Of a stretch of DNA of 64,000 bases, positions 27,501 through 35,580 are shown one piece after another. Location of the stretch: contig CAIZLD010000055.1 of the NCBI GenBank assembly GCA_903933715.1, positions 1 to 64,000 on the forward strand, in the 5' to 3' direction. The stretch comes from an uncultured Spartobacteria bacterium (GTDB lineage: Bacteria; Verrucomicrobiota; Verrucomicrobiia; Chthoniobacterales; Chthoniobacteraceae). The notes under the pieces were generated by a model. The model made no database searches and was not told where the DNA came from. It saw only the letters and a program-made list of their open reading frames with translations. The first letter of the stretch is position 1; every line of letters starts with the position of its first letter. The translations under genes were made by a program, and so were the position numbers.

Positions 27501-27705
27501 CGTGGCTGCTGAAAAACGACAGGAAGCGGCTTCCGATGCTCTGTCGCTGCCCCTCATCAACAGCATTCCCTTGTGGTAGAAAATGGCCGGGGAAGGGATA
27601 GAACGGCGGCTCTGGCGATACCGGCATGTCGAAGAGAAGCCCGCCACGACCGCGCATTTCCCAGCGGTAGAACTGCTCGGTCAACTGCTCGTCGATCTGT
27701 CCCAT
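24565..27705 (-). CDS. Conjugative coupling-type ATPase (VirD4/TraD-like) with C-terminal nuclease-like domain
   Basis: 1046 aa, full-length version of the gene truncated at 2717-4966. An N-terminal domain of 310 residues is followed by the motor: Walker A GASGTGKST (405-413), AVLDPHGDLIERI, and Walker B FFSLYLDEFHHF. A Pro/Lys/Glu-rich linker leads to a C-terminal region (about 890-980) with GSIDLVLEKV and IACEINVTSTVDYEVGN, resembling the D...E core of PD-(D/E)XK-type domains (tentative). Probably pumps DNA in conjugative transfer or a related DNA translocation step. Encoded 58 bases upstream of yifB and 4 bases after a membrane protein gene. Confidence 0.85.
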   Translation of the reverse strand: MGQIDEQLTEQFYRWEMRGRGGLLFDMPVSPEPPFYPFPGHFLPQGNAVDEGQRQSIGSRFLSFFSSHAAESPAAEEEEEQAEPETFERSAVVEVKLSLPKRGHFSAADMQACMIALGACQSPISFEVLADHSRIAIQFACNPEDAATVARQVSAHFPGVECVEQHDTLLLAWQESEPHIAVTEFALEREFMLPLGLPKHDVFTGLIGVAADLHEGELALYQVIFQPVSHAWSESALRAVTDGEGGSFFVNRPDLVAHARKKISQPLYAASVRVVACSASEERAWNLVSEMASPFQAFSRPDGNELGLLGSEGYPPREREEDIILRQTRRTGMLLNAEELAGFVHLPSPEIQPAKLGTQSGRTKSAPKELTNSQGVFLGWNIHAGRETPVYLSHQERVRHMHIVGASGTGKSTLLFNLICNDIERGEGLAVLDPHGDLIERILSVIPNERIGDVVLLDPSDEEFSVGFNILSAHSDLEKTVLASDLISVFERLSTSWGDSMNAVLRNAILAFLESEQGGTLADLRRFLIDPAFRASFLESVSDPEVVYYWRKAFPQLTGNKSIGPVVTRLDTFLAPKPIRFMVSQRENKLDFSRIMDERKIFLAKLPQGEIGRENSYLLGSLLVAKFQQAAMSRQRLREEDRNFFSLYLDEFHHFITPSLAEMLSGARKYRVALVLAHQELRQLQRDAEVASATLSNPYTRVVFRVGDADARTLADGFASFAPEDLQSLGIGEAVCRVERSDHDFNITIPLPEEQDTATAADTRQRVIEASRSRYGAKRTDIETKLREALYTSPPTEKKETAPKTAAPARAEASPLDTASKSALPDQSPSEPEKTQNIPSKDADNKHLPKAGSEAKPETSLPGDLGRGGAQHQAIQQRIKAVAENLGYKATIEKSVLEGQGSIDLVLEKVGGGSGIACEINVTSTVDYEVGNVTKCLKAGFSRVAVICPRSERLARLEEAVNGCLAPIQSKQVGFYSPDAFISFLQNLALEEIQPSEEVAPAPEIRRGYKVKRSFVALSPEESKAREDAALKMITGKMRKKAKGAS

Positions 27706-27709
27706 GTGT

Positions 27710-28405
27710 TTACTTCCGAATTTGTTTCAGAAAGGTGGCGACAGTCTCCTGCGCTTGCCTCGGGTCGTTCTTGAAATCAACGAGCTTCACGCCTTTGGCA
27801 GCGGTGACTTCCTCCACCTTGGCCTTGACGATCCGCTCCACGAGATCGCAATACATGAGGCGGGTGTCTTCCCTGTAATAGCTCTCTTTCCGCAGAAATG
27901 CCTCGTAGCACGCGCCCAAGACGGGAATGCGTAAAAGCACCGCATCAAGATCATGAAGACCTATTGCGAGCGCGTTATTGAGAAACACAAGAAGCGCGAG
28001 AGCTGTTAAGCCAAAAACGATCCCACCAATCACAGGGCCAAAGACATAGATGTAAAGGAGCACGATCCCGGCAAGGAGCGACAAGAGCACAAGCACTTCC
28101 CAATAGCGGAGCACGAACGGGATTTCTGCAAAACGCCAACTGAAAAACCAACCCGTTCCGAACGGAGCGGAGCAAATATCAAAGACGAGCCGCTCGCGGC
28201 GCATGCGCAAATATTCGCGCTTGAAAGAAAGTAATCCTCCCTCGGCGAATTCCTCCCGACTTATTGCAAGCCCTGGGACTTTTGCATCTGCGAGTTCTTT
28301 CTCGACCCCCGCATAGAAGTCCGCCGTGGAGGATTCGAAATTGGGCACGAGCGCATACCAGTGTGTGAACACTTCGGGTTTCTTGGGTTTCCAGATGCCG
28401 AACAT
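27710..28405 (-). CDS. Membrane protein of the transfer region
   Basis: 231 aa. A soluble N-terminal part with WYALVPNFESSTADFYAGVEKEL, a paired hydrophobic region at about 101-145, then a cytoplasmic-type helical tail ending ATFLKQIRK. I do not recognise a named family. It lies between the 803-aa membrane protein (5-base gap) and the coupling ATPase (4-base gap), so the three are one operon; a role as membrane partner of the ATPase is inferred. Confidence 0.75.
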   Translation of the reverse strand: MFGIWKPKKPEVFTHWYALVPNFESSTADFYAGVEKELADAKVPGLAISREEFAEGGLLSFKREYLRMRRERLVFDICSAPFGTGWFFSWRFAEIPFVLRYWEVLVLLSLLAGIVLLYIYVFGPVIGGIVFGLTALALLVFLNNALAIGLHDLDAVLLRIPVLGACYEAFLRKESYYREDTRLMYCDLVERIVKAKVEEVTAAKGVKLVDFKNDPRQAQETVATFLKQIRK

Positions 28406-28410
28406 ATTGG

Positions 28411-30822
28411 CTATCCTTTCTCCTTTTCAAATTGTTTGACGATCTTCGGTCCGTCAGGCGTGATCTGGATTTCCAGATGCATCTCGCACACGCCGCTTGA
28501 TTCGCCTCCTTGCATGCTTTCATTATGAAAACGGAGCGTGTAGACGGCTATGAACCGCGTTGGCGATATTTCTTTCACCCCGACTTCGCCTAGAATCACA
28601 TTCAAGCTTTGGACAGAGTCACCGTGGAATCGGAGTTGCTCCATGTTGATTTCCTGCCGGGTTAAGTTTCGACCGAAATATTCCACGCGGTCGGCGTAGT
28701 CGGAAACAATCCCGTCAATATTATGCTTTGTGACGCTTTGATGGTGATTGCGAATGAACGTGCGAACTTGGTTGGCCCTTGCGATTTCCGCCGCAGACGG
28801 TGTCTTGACTGGAACCGGTGTAAGAGCAGGTGTGGCGGCTGGTAGCGGTGTGCTTGTCGGTTGCGGAGGTGATGCTTGCGTTTCTGTAGGCGCAGTTGAG
28901 ACCGGAGGAGGGCTCTTCTGCTTCACCGGATTCAGCCCAACAAATACAAGGTGCCCGGTTCTTGTTTTGAACTCTGGATTATATGCAAAACCGGCAGCTT
29001 CGCTCCGCGCATTTTTTGGAAGCGGCGTGTCTGCCGAGAGCATGGATGAGATTCTCATCCAGTCATTGCCAACCACGTTGAATCCGCCATTCAGGAAATA
29101 GTTGGGATCAACAATGACATCGGATGAAGAAATCGGCTGCCAATCCTGAACGATCCATCCGCACGCCTCTGTTCCTTTCCACGAGTCGAACCGCATAAGC
29201 GCATGCACCTGGCTCCGGTCTGCATCCACCACCTTTTGATTGAGCGGGTTAATGACTGGCGGGCAGACGAACCCGCGCAGTTCATGCATCTTCAAGATTT
29301 CACTCACCTGCTCGAACGCATTCTCTTTTTCAAATTCCGTTCGTGATGCGAATGCGAGGCTGCGCGGGGGAACATCGCGCAAGCCGAAATAGAACACGTC
29401 CACGTCCTCGCCCCGTGCCCTCACAAAAATGCTTCCATCCTCGGTCGAAAGAAGAACGTCGTTTGAAGAGAATCCGATTTCCGGGAAGAATCGGAGATAT
29501 GCGCCATCGCTTGAATCGAGAGCAAGTGTCGCTTGGGAATTCACAGCGCACGCGCGATTGTTATTGATGAGGGAATAATTAATGGAGCGCGGAAGCACCG
29601 TCATGCTCCAGTGTTGGTTGCCGGGCAGGACGTATGTGGGCGTCTCGATGATGCGCTTGCGGTCGGCCTCGCTTAAACTTTTCCACTTTTCGGATTGGGC
29701 AACTGGAAGAACTCGCAACGAGTCGAGGGAGAAAATTCGTGGTTCTTCGGACACCTTGATCAAGACCTCCTCTTCTGCCCACCAAAGCAGATTGCCCTTC
29801 GGCCAGTTATACGAAGCCATTTTGTTGACCGGGAGCGGAATGGAGCGATGCGACGGAAGATCGAGCACGGTTAACGCCGCCTGAGCGCCGGAGCCGACAC
29901 AAAGAATCCGCTTTGAATCCGGCGACCATGCGAGGTGTTCGATTGACTCGGATGCATCCACGAAGCGAACCGTGGCGAGAGTCGTTATATCAACTATCGT
30001 GACGGCTGGATTGGACGAGCCTCCGGTACAGTAGGCGAGAAGTTTGCCGTCTGGAGCCAAGGCAATAGGCGAAACTGAAATCCGTCCAGTAAGTGATTTG
30101 ATTGCAATGACCGTTACGCGCGAAGCATCCGCATCCGCAAAACCCTCCGGTTTTGAATATTGAAATGGAATCGGAGTAGGTGCGGGTTGCACATTGGTAG
30201 CAATGCGTGTGGGTGCGACTGGTGCAGGCTTGGGCCGCGCCCTAAACCAAACGGGGAAAAACGGTGAGAGGAATGCCGTTGCGACAAGAAGTGTGAGGAG
30301 AATGCCAGGAACATTCGGCAGGAACTTTCTTGGTTCAGCGCTATGTGTGGTCGCTCTCGGGATGTCACGCGCAAACGAAGCTGGCGAGCGCAATAGCACT
30401 GCAAGCAAAGCACCGAATGATCCCGTAGCAATTCCAGGCACAATGGACATACACGCGCTCAGGAGAGGAAAGAAGTCCGTTACGGTTACAAAGCCATTCC
30501 TTCGTGAGATCGCTGCGCTTCCAATGAGAATACAAGCAGCTGCCACCACACTGCCTACTATCCCGGCACGCGAACCGCAGGCAAGCCCCATCCGCACCCC
30601 GTCTCTCGCTGGTATTGCACGCCAGTTGAGAAAGAGCGTGGCGATGAGTCCTCCAAAAAAAGAAAAACCGCACACCAAAGAAAGTGTGCGGAGAGAGGGG
30701 GGAAGATAATTCCCGGGAGCAAGGGAGAGGTATGAAACCAAAAATGCTCCAGAGGAAATAAACGCGGCGATCACTCCGGCTTTATAGCGAGCCGAAACAG
30801 GTTCAGGGGGCGAAATGGGCAT
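28411..30822 (-). CDS. Membrane protein with WD40/TolB-like propeller and NTF2-like tail
   Basis: 803 aa. About five hydrophobic segments within residues 12-190, then a Pro-rich linker and a beta-propeller-like region (ALAPDGKLLAYCTGGS; HLAWSPDSKRILCVGSG), a second Pro/Thr-rich linker, and a C-terminal 110-residue region (VRTFIRNHHQSVTKHNIDGI) with an NTF2/SnoaL-like pattern. No conserved catalytic motif seen. First gene of the minus-strand operon leading to the coupling ATPase; likely an envelope or extracytoplasmic component of the same element. Confidence 0.75.
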   Translation of the reverse strand: MPISPPEPVSARYKAGVIAAFISSGAFLVSYLSLAPGNYLPPSLRTLSLVCGFSFFGGLIATLFLNWRAIPARDGVRMGLACGSRAGIVGSVVAAACILIGSAAISRRNGFVTVTDFFPLLSACMSIVPGIATGSFGALLAVLLRSPASFARDIPRATTHSAEPRKFLPNVPGILLTLLVATAFLSPFFPVWFRARPKPAPVAPTRIATNVQPAPTPIPFQYSKPEGFADADASRVTVIAIKSLTGRISVSPIALAPDGKLLAYCTGGSSNPAVTIVDITTLATVRFVDASESIEHLAWSPDSKRILCVGSGAQAALTVLDLPSHRSIPLPVNKMASYNWPKGNLLWWAEEEVLIKVSEEPRIFSLDSLRVLPVAQSEKWKSLSEADRKRIIETPTYVLPGNQHWSMTVLPRSINYSLINNNRACAVNSQATLALDSSDGAYLRFFPEIGFSSNDVLLSTEDGSIFVRARGEDVDVFYFGLRDVPPRSLAFASRTEFEKENAFEQVSEILKMHELRGFVCPPVINPLNQKVVDADRSQVHALMRFDSWKGTEACGWIVQDWQPISSSDVIVDPNYFLNGGFNVVGNDWMRISSMLSADTPLPKNARSEAAGFAYNPEFKTRTGHLVFVGLNPVKQKSPPPVSTAPTETQASPPQPTSTPLPAATPALTPVPVKTPSAAEIARANQVRTFIRNHHQSVTKHNIDGIVSDYADRVEYFGRNLTRQEINMEQLRFHGDSVQSLNVILGEVGVKEISPTRFIAVYTLRFHNESMQGGESSGVCEMHLEIQITPDGPKIVKQFEKEKG

Positions 30823-30920
30823 AGGGAAGAGGCTCCTTTCCGATCACCTTACATAGAATCGCAATTCCCAAGCTTTGCAATTCTATTTTACTCTGCACGA
30901 CTTTGTGTTATTTTGGAAAA

Positions 30921-31133
30921 ATGAACGCAGAGAAAAACTGGCAGCAAGTCGCTGAAAGGCTCGCCGAAAACGGTTGGTCGTGGAAATACCGAAATTTTTC
31001 TGATCGGAACGGTCACTCGTTCCACATGGCGGAAGCGCATGACATTGAAGGAGTGACTCACGCGGTTTTCGCTGAGAGTGTCACCCCCGCATTTGTCGCC
31101 TTGGAACAATCGATTAAGGCGGCGGGAAAATAA
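30921..31133 (+). CDS. Small conserved hypothetical protein, 70 aa
   Basis: ATG at 30921 is preferred over the upstream in-frame ATG because the protein begins naturally with MNAEKNWQQVAERLAENG. The pattern (WSWKYRNFSDRNGHSFHMAEAHDIEG, FVALEQSIKAAG) resembles short proteins frequent in Verrucomicrobiota genomes. Function unknown. Divergent from the 803-aa membrane protein gene and followed by a terminator at 31146. Confidence 0.65.
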   Translation: MNAEKNWQQVAERLAENGWSWKYRNFSDRNGHSFHMAEAHDIEGVTHAVFAESVTPAFVALEQSIKAAGK

Positions 31134-31145
31134 GAACAGCAAATG

Positions 31146-31183
31146 AAAACACCCTCTCCTTTCGAGGAAGGTGTTGTTTTTTT
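31146..31183. terminator. Rho-independent terminator, bidirectional
   Basis: AACACC (31148-31153) pairs with GGTGTT (31170-31175), with a partly paired interior and a T7 run afterwards; As precede it on the other side. It ends the small plus-strand gene and faces the degenerate minus-strand gene that follows. A close copy lies at 34102-34138. Confidence 0.75.
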
Positions 31184-31437
31184 AGTAATCCTCGGGGAGC
31201 AGAACGGTGGTTACTGATCTATCCCACTCGGTGATTACGTAGAATTTGACGCGGTAAACCGAGAAGAGGTGGATCGCTGGATGCATGGGCATCCTCGTTG
31301 GCTTTCCAGTCCTCTCCGCAGAGTTCGCCCCAGTCGCTGATAATGTGACGATTCAGGGCTTTTAGGATTTTGTCTGCAGGTATGGAGCGGATGGCATTCT
31401 GGGTTGCCATGATTTGCCCTAGAGCAAACTTTGGCAC
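31182..31437 (-). pseudogene. Degenerate copy of the 98-aa plasmid-type protein
   Basis: Matches the intact gene at 34137-34433 (MPKFALGQIMAT, SDWGELCGEDWKANEDA). A frameshift and a small deletion near 31260 break the frame, while the end in another frame still reads VKFYVITEWDRSVTTVLLPEDY-like sequence up to the stop at 31182. The adjacent terminator is duplicated too, so a block of about 300 bases was copied. Confidence 0.7.
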
Positions 31438-31709
31438 CCCGGTCTTTCACCTGCTCGAAGAGAGAGTTGCCTCAAGTCAAAATGACACCTGGGAGCAAAA
31501 GAGGCGACGACTTTTTCTACCAGCTTGACTTTTCGTAAAACCAGATCTATCAACTGCCAAAAGTTATCTCCTTTCATGACTGAATTTCTACCAGGAACCG
31601 AACGCCAATCTCAGGGGAGGGCTTTATTGCCAATTCTTAGGAATTGCTGTTTTTTCAAAAAATCCAGCTGCGTTTATTTCCTGTCATCAGGAAGAACTTT
31701 CTGAAGTGC
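31438..31709. other. Intergenic region upstream of the HD-domain gene
   Basis: About 270 bases with no convincing gene. AT content rises toward the HD gene; it presumably holds its promoter, but I see no consensus promoter I would defend. Confidence 0.4.
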
Positions 31710-33716
31710 ATGACCACTCCCTTTAGAAATTCAGCGAAAGTCAGCTCCATAACTGATTTCGTCCACGGGCAAATTTTCTTTTCGAAACTAGAAAAAAGTT
31801 TGATTGCAACGGCCGAATTTAATCGCCTTCATAACATTTTACAAAATTCAACAGTTTACTTCACGTATCCTTCCAATCGGACATCCCGATTTAATCATTC
31901 TTTGGGTTGTGCCAAAATTGCGGGAGATATTTTTCGGTGTTCGTTACTCAACGCAAATCGAGATGACGCGCAGTCATTTTTTCAGTTTGCAAAGAAGGAG
32001 TTGGAGGAGATCAAGGCCACCCTTGAATTTAAGACGGATACTAATATCCGAATCCGTAATAATACCCCCCAGTCATTGATTGAGGTCCTAGATGTCGACA
32101 CCTTTGCTGATCCATTTTACAATGCAGTAGCTGTTCCTGAATTAAACCAGAATGACAGCTGTTATTTTGTAATATTTCTACAGGCGATCCGGTTTGTGGC
32201 TCTCTTGCATGACGTTGGACATCCGCCATTTTCCCATGTTAGTGAAAACGCAATTAGTAAAATTTACGAGAAAATTGTTGATGGAGACATCGATGCAGAT
32301 TCAATAGATGCCAAAAACAGAATCCAAGACTTAAAGTGCAAATTAGAAAAGTTTTTTAAGCAGCTTAAATCTGCGTTTCATGAAAGTCTGGGCATGGAAA
32401 TATCGCGGCATCTCTTAGATGAGGTCATTGCCAGCGTAGAGAGAACAAATAACGGAAAGTTAACGTATCTCATGCTGCTGATTAAGCACCTGACATTAAG
32501 AATTTTTGAGGAAATTACGCCTTTTTGTGCCGCTCTTCATAGAATAGTTGACAGTGATTTGGATTCCGACCGTTTGGACTATGTTCTTAGAGATATGGCG
32601 ATGTCTGGCTTTCCAAAAGAGCCATTCATGCTCGACAGGCTTGTGCAGTCCTTTGTCTTGATAGTCGATGAAGATGCGCAGTTGAATTTCCTTCCTTCCT
32701 CTAGAGCTCTGAGCTCGATCGAGGATTTTTTCAATCGGAGATTTCAACTATATCGGTATGTTATTTACCACCATCGCGTTGTAAAGTTCGATGCATTGCT
32801 TGAGCAATGCATAATAAAACTAGCTGAACGAGAATTAACATCTGCTGCACCTCAATCCGAAGAGCCGGGTTCTGTTGCTTTGTCCAGATCGATTTCTGGA
32901 CTCTGGCAGATTCTTGATGACGATGTTGGGTCGTTTGCTCATACGAGAATAAGTTATTACATTCAGTGGGATGATGCATGGCTTCTTTCTACGCTTAGAG
33001 TCTCCTACTTGGAGTTGAGCTCTCGAAATAAGATTTCCCCCGAGGAGGCTATTTTAAAAAATCAACTCAGTGAACTTGTTTCGAACGAGAAAGCTTATTT
33101 TTCCTTATTCAAGCGTGTCGATTCTTTCCTTGATGTTGATAATGCATTTTTCGAAGATCTGGCAAAAATGCCTGATGCCAATTGGGATTTGTTGGAAAAC
33201 ACTTTTCAACGTGGTTTGAGGTCTCAATTGCGAATGTTTAGATCGTACGTTGAAGACCGTCGCTCTAAAGCAAAAGATTTGAGGCAGAAAAAGGTCCTCG
33301 CTGGTGAAGGCCTTTGCCTTACGCGGCTTCTGCGCCTTATTCGCGAGGGGTGTGGGTCAAGTTTGGACGGTGATGATTTTGTTAAAAGCGCAGTTATTGA
33401 ATTAAAGAAGAAATTCAAACTTAATGATGTTCTATTCATTCCGAAAAAGATTAAAGCAGGTTTGGAGCCTGAATTTTCATTGGCCTGTCACGACGGCAGT
33501 ATAAGACCACTGTCTGAGATGTCTACGGTGTTTAATGACATGCAAAAAGCGGCTTTGGTTTTTCCTCCTTTCTTTGTGTTCATAGATATCGGCAGCAAGC
33601 CGAATAATTCTGCACAGATCGAAAAAATAAGATGTTCCCTTGGGAAACTCATCTGGAAAGCATTTGACAATAATATTAAACTAACTAATAATAAAGCCGG
33701 AGGCAATAGAAAATAA
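31710..33716 (+). CDS. HD-superfamily phosphohydrolase (dNTPase/SAMHD1-like)
   Basis: 668 aa from ATG 31710; open sequence extends upstream without a better start. HD-domain signatures: RFNHSLGCAKIA (first His), LLHDVGHPPFSH (His-Asp pair), FHESLG, and the late DLDSDRLDYVLRD motif typical of dGTPase/SAMHD1-like proteins. These enzymes hydrolyse dNTPs or related phosphoesters with a metal; several act in phage defence by nucleotide depletion. The extended helical insertions and C-terminal 250 residues are unrecognised. The gene is clearly richer in A+T than its neighbours, suggesting separate acquisition. The stop overlaps the next ATG (TAATG). Confidence 0.85.
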   Translation: MTTPFRNSAKVSSITDFVHGQIFFSKLEKSLIATAEFNRLHNILQNSTVYFTYPSNRTSRFNHSLGCAKIAGDIFRCSLLNANRDDAQSFFQFAKKELEEIKATLEFKTDTNIRIRNNTPQSLIEVLDVDTFADPFYNAVAVPELNQNDSCYFVIFLQAIRFVALLHDVGHPPFSHVSENAISKIYEKIVDGDIDADSIDAKNRIQDLKCKLEKFFKQLKSAFHESLGMEISRHLLDEVIASVERTNNGKLTYLMLLIKHLTLRIFEEITPFCAALHRIVDSDLDSDRLDYVLRDMAMSGFPKEPFMLDRLVQSFVLIVDEDAQLNFLPSSRALSSIEDFFNRRFQLYRYVIYHHRVVKFDALLEQCIIKLAERELTSAAPQSEEPGSVALSRSISGLWQILDDDVGSFAHTRISYYIQWDDAWLLSTLRVSYLELSSRNKISPEEAILKNQLSELVSNEKAYFSLFKRVDSFLDVDNAFFEDLAKMPDANWDLLENTFQRGLRSQLRMFRSYVEDRRSKAKDLRQKKVLAGEGLCLTRLLRLIREGCGSSLDGDDFVKSAVIELKKKFKLNDVLFIPKKIKAGLEPEFSLACHDGSIRPLSEMSTVFNDMQKAALVFPPFFVFIDIGSKPNNSAQIEKIRCSLGKLIWKAFDNNIKLTNNKAGGNRK

Positions 33717-33931
33717 TGTGCAAACGTTTCGACGAGAATCGTAGAAAACTCGCAAGCTTGGTTCTTTCTAAAAAAGCTGCTTTTACAACGCAGGGGATTA
33801 TTGACGAATTCATGAAAACGAACGGAGACATCCTTATCGATGGAAATCAAACCATCGGTGGGTATATAAGGTTGCTGCGTGAGGATGGAATTCTTCGATA
33901 TAAAAACGGAAAATATCAGCTTGCGACATAG
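33716..33931 (+). CDS. Small winged-helix-like protein coupled to the HD phosphohydrolase
   Basis: 71 aa. Reads as a compact winged helix: helices (LASLVLSKKAAFTTQGIIDEF; TIGGYIRLLREDGIL) followed by a small beta wing (RYKNGKYQLAT). Its ATG overlaps the stop of the HD gene by one base, so the two are translationally coupled. A regulatory or partner role for the HD enzyme is inferred. Followed by a strong terminator. Confidence 0.7.
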   Translation: MCKRFDENRRKLASLVLSKKAAFTTQGIIDEFMKTNGDILIDGNQTIGGYIRLLREDGILRYKNGKYQLAT

Positions 33932-33951
33932 TCACTATGTGAGTTGCAGTG

Positions 33952-33983
33952 AAGGGTTGGCTTTAATGCCAGCCCTTTTTTTG
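33952..33983 (+). terminator. Rho-independent terminator after the HD/winged-helix pair
   Basis: AGGGTTGGC and GCCAGCCCT form a stem around the loop TTTAAT, followed by a run of seven Ts. Perfectly placed 20 bases after the winged-helix stop. Confidence 0.85.
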
Positions 33984-34101
33984 TGTGCGCTTGGCGGGGC
34001 GCACTGGAACATTGAACCGTTTTGTCGAGGGAGTTGTCAGCGGTTATACTTTGGCATGGTAGTGGATAAGACATGCCTGTAGTATTTCGATCTTTTACTG
34101 C

Positions 34102-34138
34102 AAAAACACCCTCCTCTTTCGGGGAAGGTGTTGCTTTT
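34102..34138. terminator. Bidirectional terminator, second copy
   Basis: AAAAACACC pairs with GGTGTT around CTCCTCTTTCGGGGAA, with As on one side and Ts on the other. Nearly identical to 31146-31183. It terminates the minus-strand primase operon. Confidence 0.7.
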
Positions 34139-34433
34139 AGTAATCCTCGGGGAGCAGAACGGTGGTGACCGATCTATCCCACTCGGTGATTACGTAGAAT
34201 TTGACGCCGCCCTTGGTATGGTAAACAGAGAGGAGGCGTCCCTCGGATGCAAGGGCATCCTCGTTCAACTTCCAGTCCTCTTCGCAGAGATCGCCCCAGT
34301 CGCCAACAACGTGTCGATTGAGGGCGTGCAGGATTTCAAGGGCTGGCAGCGTGTCCACTGCATTCCGCGTGGCCATGATTTGCCCTGGGGCAAACTTTGG
34401 CATCCTGTCTTTTGGATCGGGCTCTATGCTCAT
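34137..34433 (-). CDS. Plasmid-type small conserved protein
   Basis: 98 aa with the conserved sequence pattern MPKFAPGQIMATRNAV, HVVGDWGDLCEEDWKLNEDAL, and an end in ITEWDRSVTTVLLPEDY. This is a widespread small protein of plasmids and integrated elements that often carries unhelpful annotations; its function is not known to me. Its start overlaps the primase stop (ATGA), so it is the second gene of that operon. A broken copy lies at 31182-31437. Confidence 0.8.
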   Translation of the reverse strand: MSIEPDPKDRMPKFAPGQIMATRNAVDTLPALEILHALNRHVVGDWGDLCEEDWKLNEDALASEGRLLSVYHTKGGVKFYVITEWDRSVTTVLLPEDY

Positions 34434-35506
34434 GGGAGCCTCCCTTCGGGAAAGGGAAGCAAGGCACGAAGCTCGTCGGGAGACAAATGTTCTGGCTGAA
34501 CTTCGCGGCTTCCAAGATCGACAGTGTGGACGTAGAGACGTTTGGAGAGTCGTATGAGCGCATCTGCTTGGCCTTTGCGCCCGGCTTCGTCGTTGTCGAA
34601 GAAGAGAACCACTCGCTCGTCTGCTTCACAGAGACGATACAAGCACGCTTCCTGTTCCGTAGAAAGAGACGATCCCATGACGGCGACAACTCTCTCGTAT
34701 CCGGCTTGGTGGAGCTTGATTGCATCAAGGTAGCCTTCAACAACCACGAGCGGCGAATCGCTGTCACACGATGCCGCCCGGTGCTGGTTGAAAAGCTCAA
34801 TATTCTTTCTGAATCCTTGGGGCAGCTTGTATTTGCCGACTCCTTCTTCCGGCGTTCCCGGCCAGCGCCCTGCGTAGGCCACAAGCTCTCCCTCCATATT
34901 ATGGATGGGAATCGCTATGTAACCGCGCAGAAGCCCTTTGCCGCAGTAGCCAAGGCCGAATGCCGCAATCGCCTCCTCGGTAAGCCCGCGCTCCCGAAGA
35001 TACGGATGCGTCGCGTCGAGTTTGTTCAGCGCGAATTTCAGCACCTTGTTCGTGGCTTCGTCGGCCATTTCATCTGATGCGCTTTCCGAAGCCTCTTTCA
35101 GCACGGGGATGGGGCTGGTTTCTGAAACTACCGGGGCAACAACCATCGTCGTTTGCCGTTCGGGTGCCGCAACCGCTGTCTGCTGCGTCTTCGATACACT
35201 GAGGAACCACTTTTGGATGAGCACCGCCGCGTCGCGGAACTCAATGCCTTCCTTCTTTGCCACGAAGTCGATGATGTTGCCGCCGCTTTGGCATTGGCCA
35301 AAGCAGTTCCAGCAATTCTTCGACACGCTGACGCGGAAATGCGTTTTGTTGGAGCCGCCATGGATCGGGCATGCACCGCTGAGACGGTCGCCGTTTCCGC
35401 TTTTGGCAAGAGTCTGGAAAACGCCGTAACGCTCCAGAATTTGTGCTATGGATACCTGCGATTTGATCGCTTTGAAATCAACCCACGCTGCTTTTGCTTG
35501 GGCCAT
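34430..35506 (-). CDS. DNA primase (CHC2 zinc finger plus TOPRIM)
   Basis: 358 aa. N-terminal CHC2 zinc-binding site Cys46-x2-His49 ... Cys65-x2-Cys68 (CPIHGG; CWNCFG), then a DnaG-like core with the TOPRIM motifs VVVEGYLDAIKLHQAG (Glu) and VVLFFDNDEAGRKG (DxD). No helicase-binding C-domain, as in plasmid and phage primases. Makes RNA primers, probably for element replication. An AGGAG precedes the ATG at a suitable distance, and an extended -10 lies 64 bases upstream. Translationally coupled to the 98-aa gene. Confidence 0.9.
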   Translation of the reverse strand: MAQAKAAWVDFKAIKSQVSIAQILERYGVFQTLAKSGNGDRLSGACPIHGGSNKTHFRVSVSKNCWNCFGQCQSGGNIIDFVAKKEGIEFRDAAVLIQKWFLSVSKTQQTAVAAPERQTTMVVAPVVSETSPIPVLKEASESASDEMADEATNKVLKFALNKLDATHPYLRERGLTEEAIAAFGLGYCGKGLLRGYIAIPIHNMEGELVAYAGRWPGTPEEGVGKYKLPQGFRKNIELFNQHRAASCDSDSPLVVVEGYLDAIKLHQAGYERVVAVMGSSLSTEQEACLYRLCEADERVVLFFDNDEAGRKGQADALIRLSKRLYVHTVDLGSREVQPEHLSPDELRALLPFPEGRLP

Positions 35507-35569
35507 AATGAACTACTCCTGTTAAGTTTTGGTTTTTTGTGCTGCACGAGTGCGCAACGGATCGTCGTA

Positions 35570-35580
35570 ATTATACCATA
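35570..35580 (-). promoter_or_regulatory. Extended -10 promoter for the primase operon
   Basis: On the minus strand TGGTATAAT gives a perfect extended -10 (TATAAT complementary to 35570-35575), 64 bases before the primase ATG. The same element precedes the replication-relaxation gene. No good -35 is evident, which is normal for extended -10 promoters. Confidence 0.55.
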
